From assembly GCA_963763575.1 (NCBI GenBank), contig CAVXPD010000007.1, positions 39,540 through 103,539 of the forward strand: 64,000 nt of DNA, given 5' to 3'. Below are positions 44,261 to 52,001 of this stretch, piece after piece. The translations under genes and the position numbers were made by a program. The notes beneath the pieces are model-generated. The model was not told the DNA's origin. It searched no databases and worked only from the letters and a program-made list of their open reading frames with translations. Positions within the stretch are counted from its first letter, which is position 1, and every line of letters begins with the position of its first letter. The stretch is from Bog-473 sp963763575 (lineage in GTDB: Bacteria > Actinomycetota > Acidimicrobiia > Acidimicrobiales > RAAP-2).

Positions 44261-44506
44261 CTACCCCTCGAGCACGTCGCCGAGCAGGTCGACCGTGATC
44301 CCCTCGCCGCGCAACCAGTCCAGCGCCGCCTCGACCTGGGACGCCTCGCCGTCGACCTCGCAGAGGATCCAGCCCCGGTGCTCCTCGACGTCGGCCCGCC
44401 GGATGTTGGGCTCCACGTCGAACTGCCGCACCATGGTGGCGAGCACGGGCCGTCGGACCTCCGATTCGGGGAACGTCAACCTGACCTTGACTCGGACCGT
44501 CCTCAT
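44261..44506 (-). CDS. NIL-domain protein
   Basis: 81 residues. VRVKVRLTFPESEVRRPVLATMVRQFDVEPNIRRADVEEHRGWILCEVDGEASQVEAALDWLRGEGITVDLLG is the NIL domain, otherwise found at the C-terminus of MetN (methionine importer ATPase) and next to ferredoxin domains in proteins of homocysteine synthesis. Here it is free-standing. ATG 44506 overlaps the larE stop (ATGA), tying it to a sulfur transferase. Confidence 0.9.
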   Translation of the reverse strand: MRTVRVKVRLTFPESEVRRPVLATMVRQFDVEPNIRRADVEEHRGWILCEVDGEASQVEAALDWLRGEGITVDLLGDVLEG

Positions 44507-45402
44507 GCCGGTTCCGTGCTCCCTTCTCCGGTCATGTCCCCACCGAGCACCCGGTTCAGGCTGCCCGTGCGAAAGCCTTCGAGGTCGAGCGCCACGAACG
44601 TGAAACCGGTCGCCCGCACCGCCGCCACGACCTCCCTCCGCCGTTCGACGACGAGGGAGAGGACCGCGGGCTCGACCTCGATGCGGGCGGTGTCGCCGTG
44701 GTGGCGCACCCGCAGCTGGCCGAAGCCGAGGGCCCGCAGCGCGGCTTCGGCGGCCTCCACCTCGGAGAGCCGGCCGAGCGTGACCGGCGTGCCGTACGGG
44801 AGCCGGGACGCCAGGCAGGCCGCCGCCGGCTTGTCCCAGGTGCGCAGGCCGAGGGCCCGGGACCACCGCCGGATGTCGTCCTTGGTGAACCCGGCCTCGA
44901 CCAGCGGGAACCGCGCGCCCGCGGCCGCCGCGGCGCCCTGACCGGGGCGGTGGTCGCCCAGGTCGCTCACGTTGACGCCGAGGACCACGGTGGCACCCTC
45001 GGCGCGGGCGAGCGGGCCGAGCGCGTCCATGAGCGCGGTCTTGCAGCGAGCGCAACGGTCCGGCCCGTTGGCCACGTAGGCCGCATCCTCCATCTCCTTC
45101 GTCGGCACGCCGACCCAGCGCAGGCCCCATTCCTCGGCCAGGGTGCGGCATTCCTCCTCCTCGGACCCCGCCAGGGACGGCGAGAGCGCCGTGGCGCACA
45201 GGACCGATGCCGCACCGAGCGCGTCGTGCGCGACCTTGGCCAGGAAGGACGAGTCGGCGCCCCCGCTGAAGGCAACGACCACCGACCCGAGGCCACGCAG
45301 CCGCGCGCGGAGGTCGTCCAGCGCCCCCGCCGACCCCGCCGACCCGTCCGGCCCGTCCGGCCCGTCCGGCCCGGTGGGCTCCACCGCGGGCAGCGCGCTC
45401 AT
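44503..45402 (-). CDS. larE: ATP-dependent sacrificial sulfur transferase LarE
   Basis: 299 residues. The PP-loop SGGADS (46-51) adenylates the pincer precursor. The conserved cysteine that donates its own sulfur is probably Cys196 in AACLASRLPYG, matching Cys176 of the Lactobacillus enzyme; DRCARCK (Cys117, Cys120) near the middle adds two more. The N-terminus carries a GPDGPDGPDG low-complexity stretch. LarE completes the nickel-pincer nucleotide with LarB and LarC, which lie 11 kb away in this window. ATG overlaps the hemQ stop; the NIL gene is coupled downstream. Confidence 0.92.
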   Translation of the reverse strand: MSALPAVEPTGPDGPDGPDGSAGSAGALDDLRARLRGLGSVVVAFSGGADSSFLAKVAHDALGAASVLCATALSPSLAGSEEEECRTLAEEWGLRWVGVPTKEMEDAAYVANGPDRCARCKTALMDALGPLARAEGATVVLGVNVSDLGDHRPGQGAAAAAGARFPLVEAGFTKDDIRRWSRALGLRTWDKPAAACLASRLPYGTPVTLGRLSEVEAAEAALRALGFGQLRVRHHGDTARIEVEPAVLSLVVERRREVVAAVRATGFTFVALDLEGFRTGSLNRVLGGDMTGEGSTEPA

Positions 45403-46073
45403 GCGCCCAGGGCGTCCAGCACCTGGTCGAGGGTGCCGACCATGCCGGTGTAGAAGGGGCCGAATTCGGCGTACATGGCCGACGCCTCGTCGAAGCGCAT
45501 CTCGTAGACGCAGTCCTTGAGGTCGTCGGGATGCACGCCGAACAGGGTGACACCCCACTCGTAGTCGTCGAGCCCCGTCGAGCCGGTGATCACCTGGAGC
45601 ACGCGTCCGTGGAACGTGCGCCCGACCTTGCCGTGGCCGACCATCAGCTCCCTGCGGGCGTCGTAGCCCAGCCGGTACCAGTTGTGCGCCTCGCCCCGGC
45701 GCTTGCTCATGGGGTAGAAGCAGAAGGCGGCCTTGCCCTCGGGGGGCAGCCGGGGGAAGAGCCTGGCCTGGCGCAGCTCTTCGGGGATCCCGGCGGCGTA
45801 TTCCGAGATCTCCGTGAGGGAGACGTACGAGGACAGCACCTCGACCCCGGCCCCGGACACCTCGGTCTGCAGCTGGCGCAGCCGCCACACGTCGGGACCG
45901 AGGGCCATGAGCCCCAGGTCGGACTTGTGGCCGAGCAGGGCGACCGGTACCACCTGGTAGCCGTCGGCCTCGGCGGCGTTGACCGCCTTGCGCAGCGCCG
46001 GCGCGTCGAAATCTGGACCGAGTCGGCAGAAGAGATGGAGGACCGCCCACCCGGTCGTCGGGGACAGAGCCAC
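45399..46073 (-). CDS. hemQ: coproheme decarboxylase HemQ (chlorite-dismutase family)
   Basis: 224 residues from GTG 46073. The chlorite-dismutase fold, with CFYPMSKRRGEAHNWYRLGYDARRELMVGHGKVGRTFHGRVLQVITGSTGLDDYEWGVTLF, includes the conserved Tyr and His of coproheme binding (NWY..L, GHGKVGR). HemQ decarboxylates coproheme III to haem b in the actinobacterial coproporphyrin-dependent pathway. The stop overlaps the larE start (ATGA), so haem completion and pincer sulfur transfer are made from one message. Confidence 0.93.
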   Translation of the reverse strand: MALSPTTGWAVLHLFCRLGPDFDAPALRKAVNAAEADGYQVVPVALLGHKSDLGLMALGPDVWRLRQLQTEVSGAGVEVLSSYVSLTEISEYAAGIPEELRQARLFPRLPPEGKAAFCFYPMSKRRGEAHNWYRLGYDARRELMVGHGKVGRTFHGRVLQVITGSTGLDDYEWGVTLFGVHPDDLKDCVYEMRFDEASAMYAEFGPFYTGMVGTLDQVLDALGA

Positions 46074-46092
46074 GGGCTCAGTGTAGAGAACG

Positions 46093-46124
46093 CAGTGCGC
46101 CCGGCCTTTCGGCCGGGCGCACTG
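46093..46124. terminator. perfect 14-bp GC hairpin downstream of groEL
   Basis: CAGTGCGCCCGGCC (46093-46106) and its exact complement (46111-46124) enclose a TTTC loop. It lies 130 bases after the groEL stop and 20 bases before the hemQ start, on a transcript reading from groEL towards hemQ. No T run follows. Probably the groEL terminator, isolating hemQ. Confidence 0.7.
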
Positions 46125-46254
46125 GTTAGCCTCGGGTTGGGGGTGAGGCGGTGTTCAGTGTCACATCGTGGTGTTGCAACGCCGTGGCATCGCGGTGGCA
46201 GCACCCGGGCGGCCCACTCACCAGCCGGTCTACCCGGCCGGTTCAACCCTCGAT

Positions 46255-47871
46255 TTAGTAGTCGTCCATTCCTCCGGGCATGGCGGGCGCCTCGTCCTCG
46301 GGCTTGTCCACGATCACCGCTTCGGTGGTCAAGAACAGGGCCGCGATGGAGGCGGCGTTCTGCAGCGCCGAGCGGGTCACCTTGGCCGCGTCGATCACGC
46401 CGTCCTTGAACAGGTCGTCGTACTCTCCGGTCGCCGCGTTCAGGCCGTGTGCGCCTTTCAGGCCGCGCACCTTCTCGACGACGACGCCGCCCTCGAGGCC
46501 GGCGTTCACGGCGATCTGCTTCAGCGGCTCCTCGACGGCCTTGGCCACGATACGGGCACCGGTGGCCTCGTCGTCGTCCAACTTCTCGGCCGCCTCGAGC
46601 ACCGCCTTCTGGGCGCGGAGCAGGGCGACGCCGCCGCCCGGCACCACGCCCTCCTCGATGGCGGCCTTCGTCGTGGAGACCGCGTCCTCGATCCGGTGCT
46701 TCTTCTCCTTGAGCTCGACCTCGGTGGCGGCCCCGACCTTGATCACGGCCACGCCGCCGGACAGCTTGGCCAGGCGCTCCTGGAGCTTCTCGCGGTCGTA
46801 GTCCGAGTCGGTGTTCTCGATCTCGGTCTTGATCTGGTTGATCCGGCCCTTGATGTCGGACTCGGTACCGGCGCCCTCCACGATCGTGGTCTCGTCCTTG
46901 GTGACGACCACCTTGCGAGCCGAGCCCAGCAGGTCGAGGGTGACGTTCTCGAGCTTGAGGCCGACCTCCTCGGTGACCACCTGGCCGCCGGTGAGGATCG
47001 CGATGTCCTGGAGCATGGCCTTGCGGCGCTCGCCGAAGCCGGGGGCCTTGACGGCGACCGAGCGGAACGTGCCGCGGATCTTGTTCACGACGAGGGTCGC
47101 CAGGGCTTCGCCCTCGACGTCCTCGGCGATGACCAGGAGCGGCTTGCCACCCTGCATGACCTTCTCGAGCACGGGCAGCAGGTCACGTACCGCGGAGATC
47201 TTCGTGCCGACGAGCAGGACGAAGGCGTCCTCGAGGACGGCCTCCATGCGCTCGGGGTCGGTGACGAAGTACGGGGCGATGTAGCCCTTGTCGAAGCGCA
47301 TGCCCTCGACCAGGTCCATGTCCATTCCGAAGGTCTGGGACTCCTCGACGGTGATGACGCCGTCGCGGCCGACCTTGTCGATGGCCTCGGAGATCATCTC
47401 GCCGATCTCGGTGTCGGCGGCCGAGATGGAGGCGACCTGGGCGATCTGCTCCTTGGACATCGTCTCCTTGGCTTGGCCATGGATGGAGTTCACTGCGGTG
47501 TCGACCGCGGCCTCGATCCCCCGCTTGAGCGCCATCGGGTTCGCCCCCGCCGCGACGTTGCGCAGGCCCTCGCGGACCATGGCCCAGGCCAGGACGGTCG
47601 CCGTCGTCGTGCCGTCACCGGCCACGTCGTCGGTCTTCTTGGCGACCTCCTTGACCAGCTCGGCGCCGATCTTCTCCTGGGGGTCTTCGAGCTCGATGTC
47701 CTTGGCGATGGACACGCCGTCGTTGGTGATCGTCGGGGCGCCCCACTTCTTGTCGAGCACCACGTTGCGGCCCTTGGGGCCGAGGGTCACGCGCACGGCG
47801 TCGGCCAGCTTGTTCATGCCGGTCTCGAGGCCGCGCCGGGCGTCCTCGTGGAAGGTGATGATCTTGGCCAT
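46255..47871 (-). CDS. groEL: chaperonin GroEL
   Basis: 538 residues, full length. AKIITFHEDARRGLETGMNKLADAVRVTLGPKGRNVVLDKKWGAPTITNDG, then VAGDGTTTATVLAWAMVREGLRNVAAGANPM (ATPase), then GVAVIKVGAATEVELKEKKHRIEDAVSTTKAAIEEGVVPGGGVALLRA are intact. The C-terminus ends APAMPGGMDDY, a short non-His-rich tail as in actinobacterial GroEL2. No groES is adjacent. A perfect CIRCE operator precedes it, so HrcA repression is expected. Confidence 0.97.
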   Translation of the reverse strand: MAKIITFHEDARRGLETGMNKLADAVRVTLGPKGRNVVLDKKWGAPTITNDGVSIAKDIELEDPQEKIGAELVKEVAKKTDDVAGDGTTTATVLAWAMVREGLRNVAAGANPMALKRGIEAAVDTAVNSIHGQAKETMSKEQIAQVASISAADTEIGEMISEAIDKVGRDGVITVEESQTFGMDMDLVEGMRFDKGYIAPYFVTDPERMEAVLEDAFVLLVGTKISAVRDLLPVLEKVMQGGKPLLVIAEDVEGEALATLVVNKIRGTFRSVAVKAPGFGERRKAMLQDIAILTGGQVVTEEVGLKLENVTLDLLGSARKVVVTKDETTIVEGAGTESDIKGRINQIKTEIENTDSDYDREKLQERLAKLSGGVAVIKVGAATEVELKEKKHRIEDAVSTTKAAIEEGVVPGGGVALLRAQKAVLEAAEKLDDDEATGARIVAKAVEEPLKQIAVNAGLEGGVVVEKVRGLKGAHGLNAATGEYDDLFKDGVIDAAKVTRSALQNAASIAALFLTTEAVIVDKPEDEAPAMPGGMDDY

Positions 47872-47899
47872 CAGGTAATTGCCTCCGTAAGCAGTCTCG

Positions 47900-47926
47900 T
47901 TAGCACTCTCGTCACTTGAGTGCTAA
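47900..47926. promoter_or_regulatory. CIRCE element (HrcA operator) of groEL
   Basis: TTAGCACTC (47900-47908), nine bases, then GAGTGCTAA (47918-47926): the full consensus without mismatch. It lies 29-55 bases upstream of the groEL start. It is palindromic and sets heat-shock control by HrcA. hrcA itself is not in the window. Confidence 0.95.
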
Positions 47927-48131
47927 TACAACCACTCTAGGGCCCCGGGCGCAAGGCCGACGCGGTGGACGCGGGGTTCGCCGGCGCCGTGCGGTTCGCA
48001 CAGCGCGGCCCCGGAGGTTCACGACCGCCCCGGCGCCGCCGGACCGCACCTGGCGGGAGGGCCCTGGGATCGCCGAGGACGGCGAAGGCGCTAGCGGGCT
48101 CAGCCCTGCCCGACCCGGCCCGCGGGCCGGC

Positions 48132-48407
48132 TCAGCCGCCGGCGACGGCGGGGACGATCGAGAGGGTCTGGCCGTCAGCCACCGGTGTGGCCAGGCCGTC
48201 GAGGAAACGGACGTCCTCGTCGGCCAGGAACACGTTGACGAAGCGCCGCAGGTTGCCCCCCTCGTCGAAGAGCCGGTCGGCCAGGCCGGGGTGGGCGGCG
48301 TCGAGGGCCTTGAGGACCTCGCCGACGGTGGCCCCTTCCGTCTCGACCTCGCCGGCCCCGCCGGTCAGGGTGCGCAGCTGGGTGGGGATGCGGACGATCA
48401 CGCTCAT
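48132..48407 (-). CDS. ThiS/MoaD-family sulfur carrier protein
   Basis: 91 residues, ubiquitin-like. MSVIVRIPTQLRTLTGGAGEVETEGATVGEVLKALDAAHPGLADRLFDEGGNLRRFVNVFLADEDVRFLDGLATPV...SIVPAVAGG ends in the free Gly-Gly needed for adenylation and thiocarboxylate formation, as in CysO of Mycobacterium. Its ATG overlaps the threonine-synthase stop (ATGA), so the two are translated together behind a SAM riboswitch. CysO donates sulfur to O-phosphoserine through CysM; here the coupled PLP enzyme is ThrC-like, suggesting O-phosphohomoserine and homocysteine instead (inference). Confidence 0.9.
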   Translation of the reverse strand: MSVIVRIPTQLRTLTGGAGEVETEGATVGEVLKALDAAHPGLADRLFDEGGNLRRFVNVFLADEDVRFLDGLATPVADGQTLSIVPAVAGG

Positions 48408-49663
48408 CGGGCAGCGCTCTCCTTCTCGAGGTCGAAAGCGGCGTCGAACGCAGCCAACGTGGGGGCGATGGTCGCCGTCGGCGCGCAGCCGGCGGTCGCG
48501 GTGAGGGCCTCGACGGTCTTGAGGCCGTGGCCGGTCACGAGGGCCACCACCCGCTCGTCGGGCCGGATGGCGCCGGACGCCGCCAGCTTGCCCAGGGTGG
48601 CGATCGTCACGCCCCCGGCCGTCTCGGCGAAGATCCCCTCCGTGCGGGCCAGCAACCGGATCGCCTCGAGCACCTCGGCGTCGGTGACCGCGGCACAGGA
48701 CCCGCCCGAGTTCCGCATGACCTCGAGCGCGTACCACCCGTCCGCCGGGTTCCCGATGGCGAGCGACTTGGCGATCGTGTCGGGCTTGACGGGGCGGATG
48801 GCGTCGGTGCCCTCCAAGAAGGCGGTGGCCACCGGCGAGCACCCCTCGGCCTGGGCACCCGAGACCCGGACGGCGGGTTCGGCGGGCAGGAGCCCCACCT
48901 TGCCCAGCTCGGCGAAGCCCTTGGCCACCTTGGTGAGCTGGCTGCCCGAGCCGATCGGGACGACCACGTGGTCGGGCGCCTGCCAGCCCAGCTGCTCGGC
49001 GATCTCGAAGGCCAGCGTCTTCGAACCCTCGGCGTAGTAGGTGCGCACGTTGACGTTGACGAAGGCCCAACTGGGGCGCTCGCTCGTCAGCTCGGCGCAG
49101 AGACGGTTCACGTCGTCGTAGGTTCCCTCCACTGCGATCACGGTCCCGCCGTAGACCGAGGTCATGGTGATCTTCGCCGCCTCGAGGTCCTGGGGGATGA
49201 GGACGACCGACTCCATGCCGGCACGGGCCGCGTGCGCGGCCACCGAGTTGGCCAGGTTGCCGGTCGACGCACAGGCGGCCACCTTGAAACCCAGCCGTCG
49301 TGCCTTGGTCAGCGCGACGGAGACGACCCGGTCCTTGAACGAGCCGGTCGGGTTGGCGGTGTCGTCCTTGATCCACAGCTCGCCCAGGCCGAGCTCGGCC
49401 GCCAGGCGGTCGGCCCGCACCAGCGGGGTGAAGCCGGCGCCCAGGTCGACCGGCGCCTCGTCGTCCACGGGGAGAAGGTCGCGGTAGCGCCAGATCGAAC
49501 GGGGTCCGGCCTCGATGCGGGCCCGGCTGACCGTCGCGGCGATCCGCTCGTAGTCGTAGGCCACCTCGAGCGGCCCGAAGCAGTAGTCGCAGACGTGCAG
49601 CGCCTCGGCGGGGAAGGCGCGCTGGCACTCACGGCAGCGCAGCCCAGTGACGAAATCGACCAT
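48404..49663 (-). CDS. thrC: threonine synthase-family PLP enzyme (possible homocysteine synthase)
   Basis: 419 residues. An N-terminal zinc ribbon (Cys10, Cys13, Cys25, Cys28) precedes a fold-type II PLP domain. Lys110 in NPTGSFKDR binds PLP, and TGNLANSVAAHAARAG and PIGSGSQLTK form the phosphate-binding loops. The standard reaction is O-phosphohomoserine to threonine. Two things argue for a different or added role: the leader is a SAM riboswitch, and a sulfur carrier gene overlaps the stop. The ribosome site GAGGAGG overlaps the 3' arm of the riboswitch P1 stem. The call as ThrC family is firm; the reaction is open. Confidence 0.9.
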   Translation of the reverse strand: MVDFVTGLRCRECQRAFPAEALHVCDYCFGPLEVAYDYERIAATVSRARIEAGPRSIWRYRDLLPVDDEAPVDLGAGFTPLVRADRLAAELGLGELWIKDDTANPTGSFKDRVVSVALTKARRLGFKVAACASTGNLANSVAAHAARAGMESVVLIPQDLEAAKITMTSVYGGTVIAVEGTYDDVNRLCAELTSERPSWAFVNVNVRTYYAEGSKTLAFEIAEQLGWQAPDHVVVPIGSGSQLTKVAKGFAELGKVGLLPAEPAVRVSGAQAEGCSPVATAFLEGTDAIRPVKPDTIAKSLAIGNPADGWYALEVMRNSGGSCAAVTDAEVLEAIRLLARTEGIFAETAGGVTIATLGKLAASGAIRPDERVVALVTGHGLKTVEALTATAGCAPTATIAPTLAAFDAAFDLEKESAAR

Positions 49664-49667
49664 CGGT

Positions 49668-49758
49668 CCTCCTCATCGATCGGGCATTGGCACCAGGTGC
49701 GTTGCACTGGTTGCCGCGACTTCAACGGGCCCGTCCCTCAGTCGCTCTGGATGATGAT
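49668..49758 (-). promoter_or_regulatory. SAM riboswitch (SAM-I or SAM-I/IV type) upstream of thrC
   Basis: Read on the minus strand: P1 5' arm near ATCATCC, AGAG, P2 GCGAC...GTCGC enclosing GAGGGACGGGCCCGTTGAA (kink-turn and pseudoknot half), GGCAACC, P3 hairpin CCAGTGC/GCACCTGG, GGTGCCAATGCCC, then GATGAGG as P1 3' arm. These blocks in this order are the SAM-I aptamer signature. A P4 helix is minimal or missing, which points to the SAM-I/IV variant. The P1 3' arm merges with the Shine-Dalgarno GAGGAGG, so SAM binding should hide it and stop translation of thrC and the carrier. Confidence 0.85.
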
Positions 49759-49818
49759 CACCATGGTAGCGCCACCCGGGCCACCACCTCAACGCAGCGT
49801 GGCTGCTTGAATCGCGGT

Positions 49819-50613
49819 GTGGCCCGCACCTTCCACACCGGGGACTTCCCGCTCGGCCTGCTCCTCGAGGCCAAGGCCCGCACGGGACGGACCGTCTCGG
49901 TCTGCATCCCCGCCCGCGACGAGGGGTCGACGGTGGGCTCGGTCGTGCGGGCGGTGGTCCAGCCTTTCCTGAGCGCCCACGGCGGCAACGGCCTGGTCGA
50001 CGAGGTCATCGTGATCGACGACGGGTCGGTCGACGACACGGCGCGGCAGGCCGGCGACGCCGGCGCCCGGGTGGTCACCGGCCCGGGCGGCAGCGGGGGG
50101 AAGGGCCAGGCCATGGCGGCCGCCCTTGGCGCCGCGGCGGGCGACCTCATCGCGTACCTCGACGCCGACGTCGCCAACACCACCCCGGCCTTCGTCAGCG
50201 GGCTCCTCGGTCCGCTGCTCACCGTGGACGACGTGGCGTTGGTCAAGGGCTTCTACACCCGTCCCCTCCACGGCGAGCCGACCGGAGGCGGCCGGGTCAC
50301 CGAGCTGGTGGCGCGCCCGGTGCTCGAGCTGCTCTTCCCCGACCTGGCCGACGTGCGCCAGCCGCTGGCCGGCGAGACGGCGGCGCACCGCTGGGTCTTC
50401 GAGAAGCTGGGCTTCGCCGACGGCTACGGCGTCGAGCTCGGCCTGCTGATCGACGTGGCCCAGCACCTCGGGGCGGACCGTCTGGCCCAGGTCGACCTGG
50501 GCGAGCGCATCCACCGCAACCGTCCGCTGCACGAACTCCGCCCGCAGGCCGTCGACGTGCTGCGGGCCGCGCTCGAGCGCGTCTCCGTCTCGTCCATCCC
50601 CCGCCCCGAATGA
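49819..50613 (+). CDS. gpgS: glucosyl-3-phosphoglycerate synthase (GT81)
   Basis: 264 residues from GTG 49819. The opening FHTGDFPLGLLLEAKARTGRTVSVCIPARDEGSTVG is characteristic of GpgS. EVIVIDDGSVDDTA, the LDADVAN metal site and RVTELVARPVLELLFPDLADVRQPLAGE follow. It joins glucose from NDP-glucose to 3-phosphoglycerate, the first step to glucosylglycerate and methylglucose polysaccharides. It is about 60 residues shorter than the mycobacterial enzyme at the C-terminus. The stop overlaps the GT20 start (ATGA). Confidence 0.88.
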   Translation: MARTFHTGDFPLGLLLEAKARTGRTVSVCIPARDEGSTVGSVVRAVVQPFLSAHGGNGLVDEVIVIDDGSVDDTARQAGDAGARVVTGPGGSGGKGQAMAAALGAAAGDLIAYLDADVANTTPAFVSGLLGPLLTVDDVALVKGFYTRPLHGEPTGGGRVTELVARPVLELLFPDLADVRQPLAGETAAHRWVFEKLGFADGYGVELGLLIDVAQHLGADRLAQVDLGERIHRNRPLHELRPQAVDVLRAALERVSVSSIPRPE

Positions 50614-52001
50614 GCGCGCCGCTCGTCGTCTCCAATCGGGGACCGCTCACCTTCCGCTTCGGGCCCGACGGCGCGCTGGTGCCGGTGCCCGCCGGCGGCG
50701 GGCTGGCGTCGTCGCTGCACCGGCTCCTCGACGGAAGCGGGACGACGTGGGCCTCCGTGACGATGGGGGCGGCGGACCGCGAGGCGGTCGCCCAAGGGCG
50801 CATGCACCTCGACGGCCTCGACCTCCTCCCCGTGGTGGTGGACGACGAGACCTACCGGCAGGCTTACGACGTCGTGGCCAACACGACCCTGTGGTACGTC
50901 CACCACCACCTGTTCGACCTGCCGCACCGGCCTCGTTTCGACCGGGTGTGGCACCGGGCGTGGGAGGGCTACCGGGCCTACAACCGCGCCATGGCCGAGG
51001 TCGTCGCGGCGCGGGCGGGCGAGGGCGAGGTCGTGCTGGTGCAGGACTACCACTTCTCGCTGCTCGGGCGGATGCTCGCCGAGCGCCGGCCCGACCTGCG
51101 CCCCGTCCACTTCCTGCACACACCCTTCGCGGCGCCCGCCATGTTCGGGGTGCTGCCCGACGACGTGGTGGCCGAGCTGCTCGACGGGATGGCCGGCTAC
51201 CGCGCCTGCGGCTTCCACTGCCACGAGTGGGAGGCCGGGTTCGTCGCCTGCTACGGCGCGGCCGGGCTCGCCGCACCTCCGACGTTCGTGGCACCGCTCG
51301 GGGTCGACGCCGACGTGCTCGAGGCCGAGGCGGCGTCGCCGGAGGTCGCGACGGCGGCGGCGGCGCTGCGGGCCGAGGTGGGCGGGCGCCGTATCGTGGC
51401 GCGGACGGACCGCATGGAGCCCTCGAAGAACATCGTGCGCGGGATGCTCGCGTTCGAAGAGCTGCTCGGCGCCCATCCCGAGTGGCGCGGCGAGGTCGTG
51501 CACGTCGCGTTCGCGTATCCGTCGCGGCAGGGACTGGCCGAGTATCTCGCCTACGGCGCCGACGTCGTGCACACGGCCGAGCGCATCAACCACGCCTTCG
51601 CCGGCGTGGCCGGCGACGCGTGGACCCCGATCGTGCTGTCCGTCGAGGACGACCGCGCCCGGTCGCTCGCCGCGCTCGCGATGTCCGATGCGTTGTTGGT
51701 GAACCCGGTGCGCGACGGGCTCAACCTCGTGGCGAAGGAGGGCCCGCTGCTCAACACCGTCGGCGGCGTGCTGGTTCTGTCGCGCCAAGCGGGGGCGTGG
51801 GAGGAGCTGTCCCTCGGCGGCGAGGGCGCGCTCGGGGTCAATCCCTTCGACGTGTCGGGCACCGCGGAGGCGTTGCACGCCGCGCTGTCCATGGCCCCGG
51901 TGCCGCGAACGGAGCGGGCGGCCGCACTGCGCGCGGCGGTGCGGGCGCGCAGCGCCGCGGATTGGTGGCAGGACCAGCTGGCGGTCGCCGGTCAGGCCTG
52001 A
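50610..52001 (+). CDS. GT20 (trehalose-6-phosphate synthase-like) glycosyltransferase, variant type
   Basis: 463 residues. GT20 landmarks: VVSNRGPLTF, PAGGGLASSL, LVQDYHFSLLGRML, HFLHTPFAAPAMFGVLP, GFHCHEWEAGF, APLGVDAD and NPVRDGLNLVAKEG. Two conserved OtsA blocks differ: the N-x-x-LWPxFH motif reads NTTLWYVHHH, and VDRLDYxKG reads ARTDRMEPSKNIVRG. That SKN form marks a diverged actinobacterial subgroup, so acceptor and product (trehalose-6-phosphate or another glucoside) are uncertain. Translationally coupled to gpgS; otsB converges with a 10-base overlap. Confidence 0.85.
   Translation: MSAPLVVSNRGPLTFRFGPDGALVPVPAGGGLASSLHRLLDGSGTTWASVTMGAADREAVAQGRMHLDGLDLLPVVVDDETYRQAYDVVANTTLWYVHHHLFDLPHRPRFDRVWHRAWEGYRAYNRAMAEVVAARAGEGEVVLVQDYHFSLLGRMLAERRPDLRPVHFLHTPFAAPAMFGVLPDDVVAELLDGMAGYRACGFHCHEWEAGFVACYGAAGLAAPPTFVAPLGVDADVLEAEAASPEVATAAAALRAEVGGRRIVARTDRMEPSKNIVRGMLAFEELLGAHPEWRGEVVHVAFAYPSRQGLAEYLAYGADVVHTAERINHAFAGVAGDAWTPIVLSVEDDRARSLAALAMSDALLVNPVRDGLNLVAKEGPLLNTVGGVLVLSRQAGAWEELSLGGEGALGVNPFDVSGTAEALHAALSMAPVPRTERAAALRAAVRARSAADWWQDQLAVAGQA

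Noticed and set aside
44261..45553. 430-codon frame ending in the NIL domain
   Set aside because: Only the last 81 codons are NIL; the upstream part is the shadow of larE, and an ATGA overlap supports a separate start.
46168..47919. 583-codon open frame on the plus strand opposite groEL
   Set aside because: It is the antisense of a certain gene; high GC keeps the mirror frame open. Its composition (HDGVD repeats) is that of a shadow.
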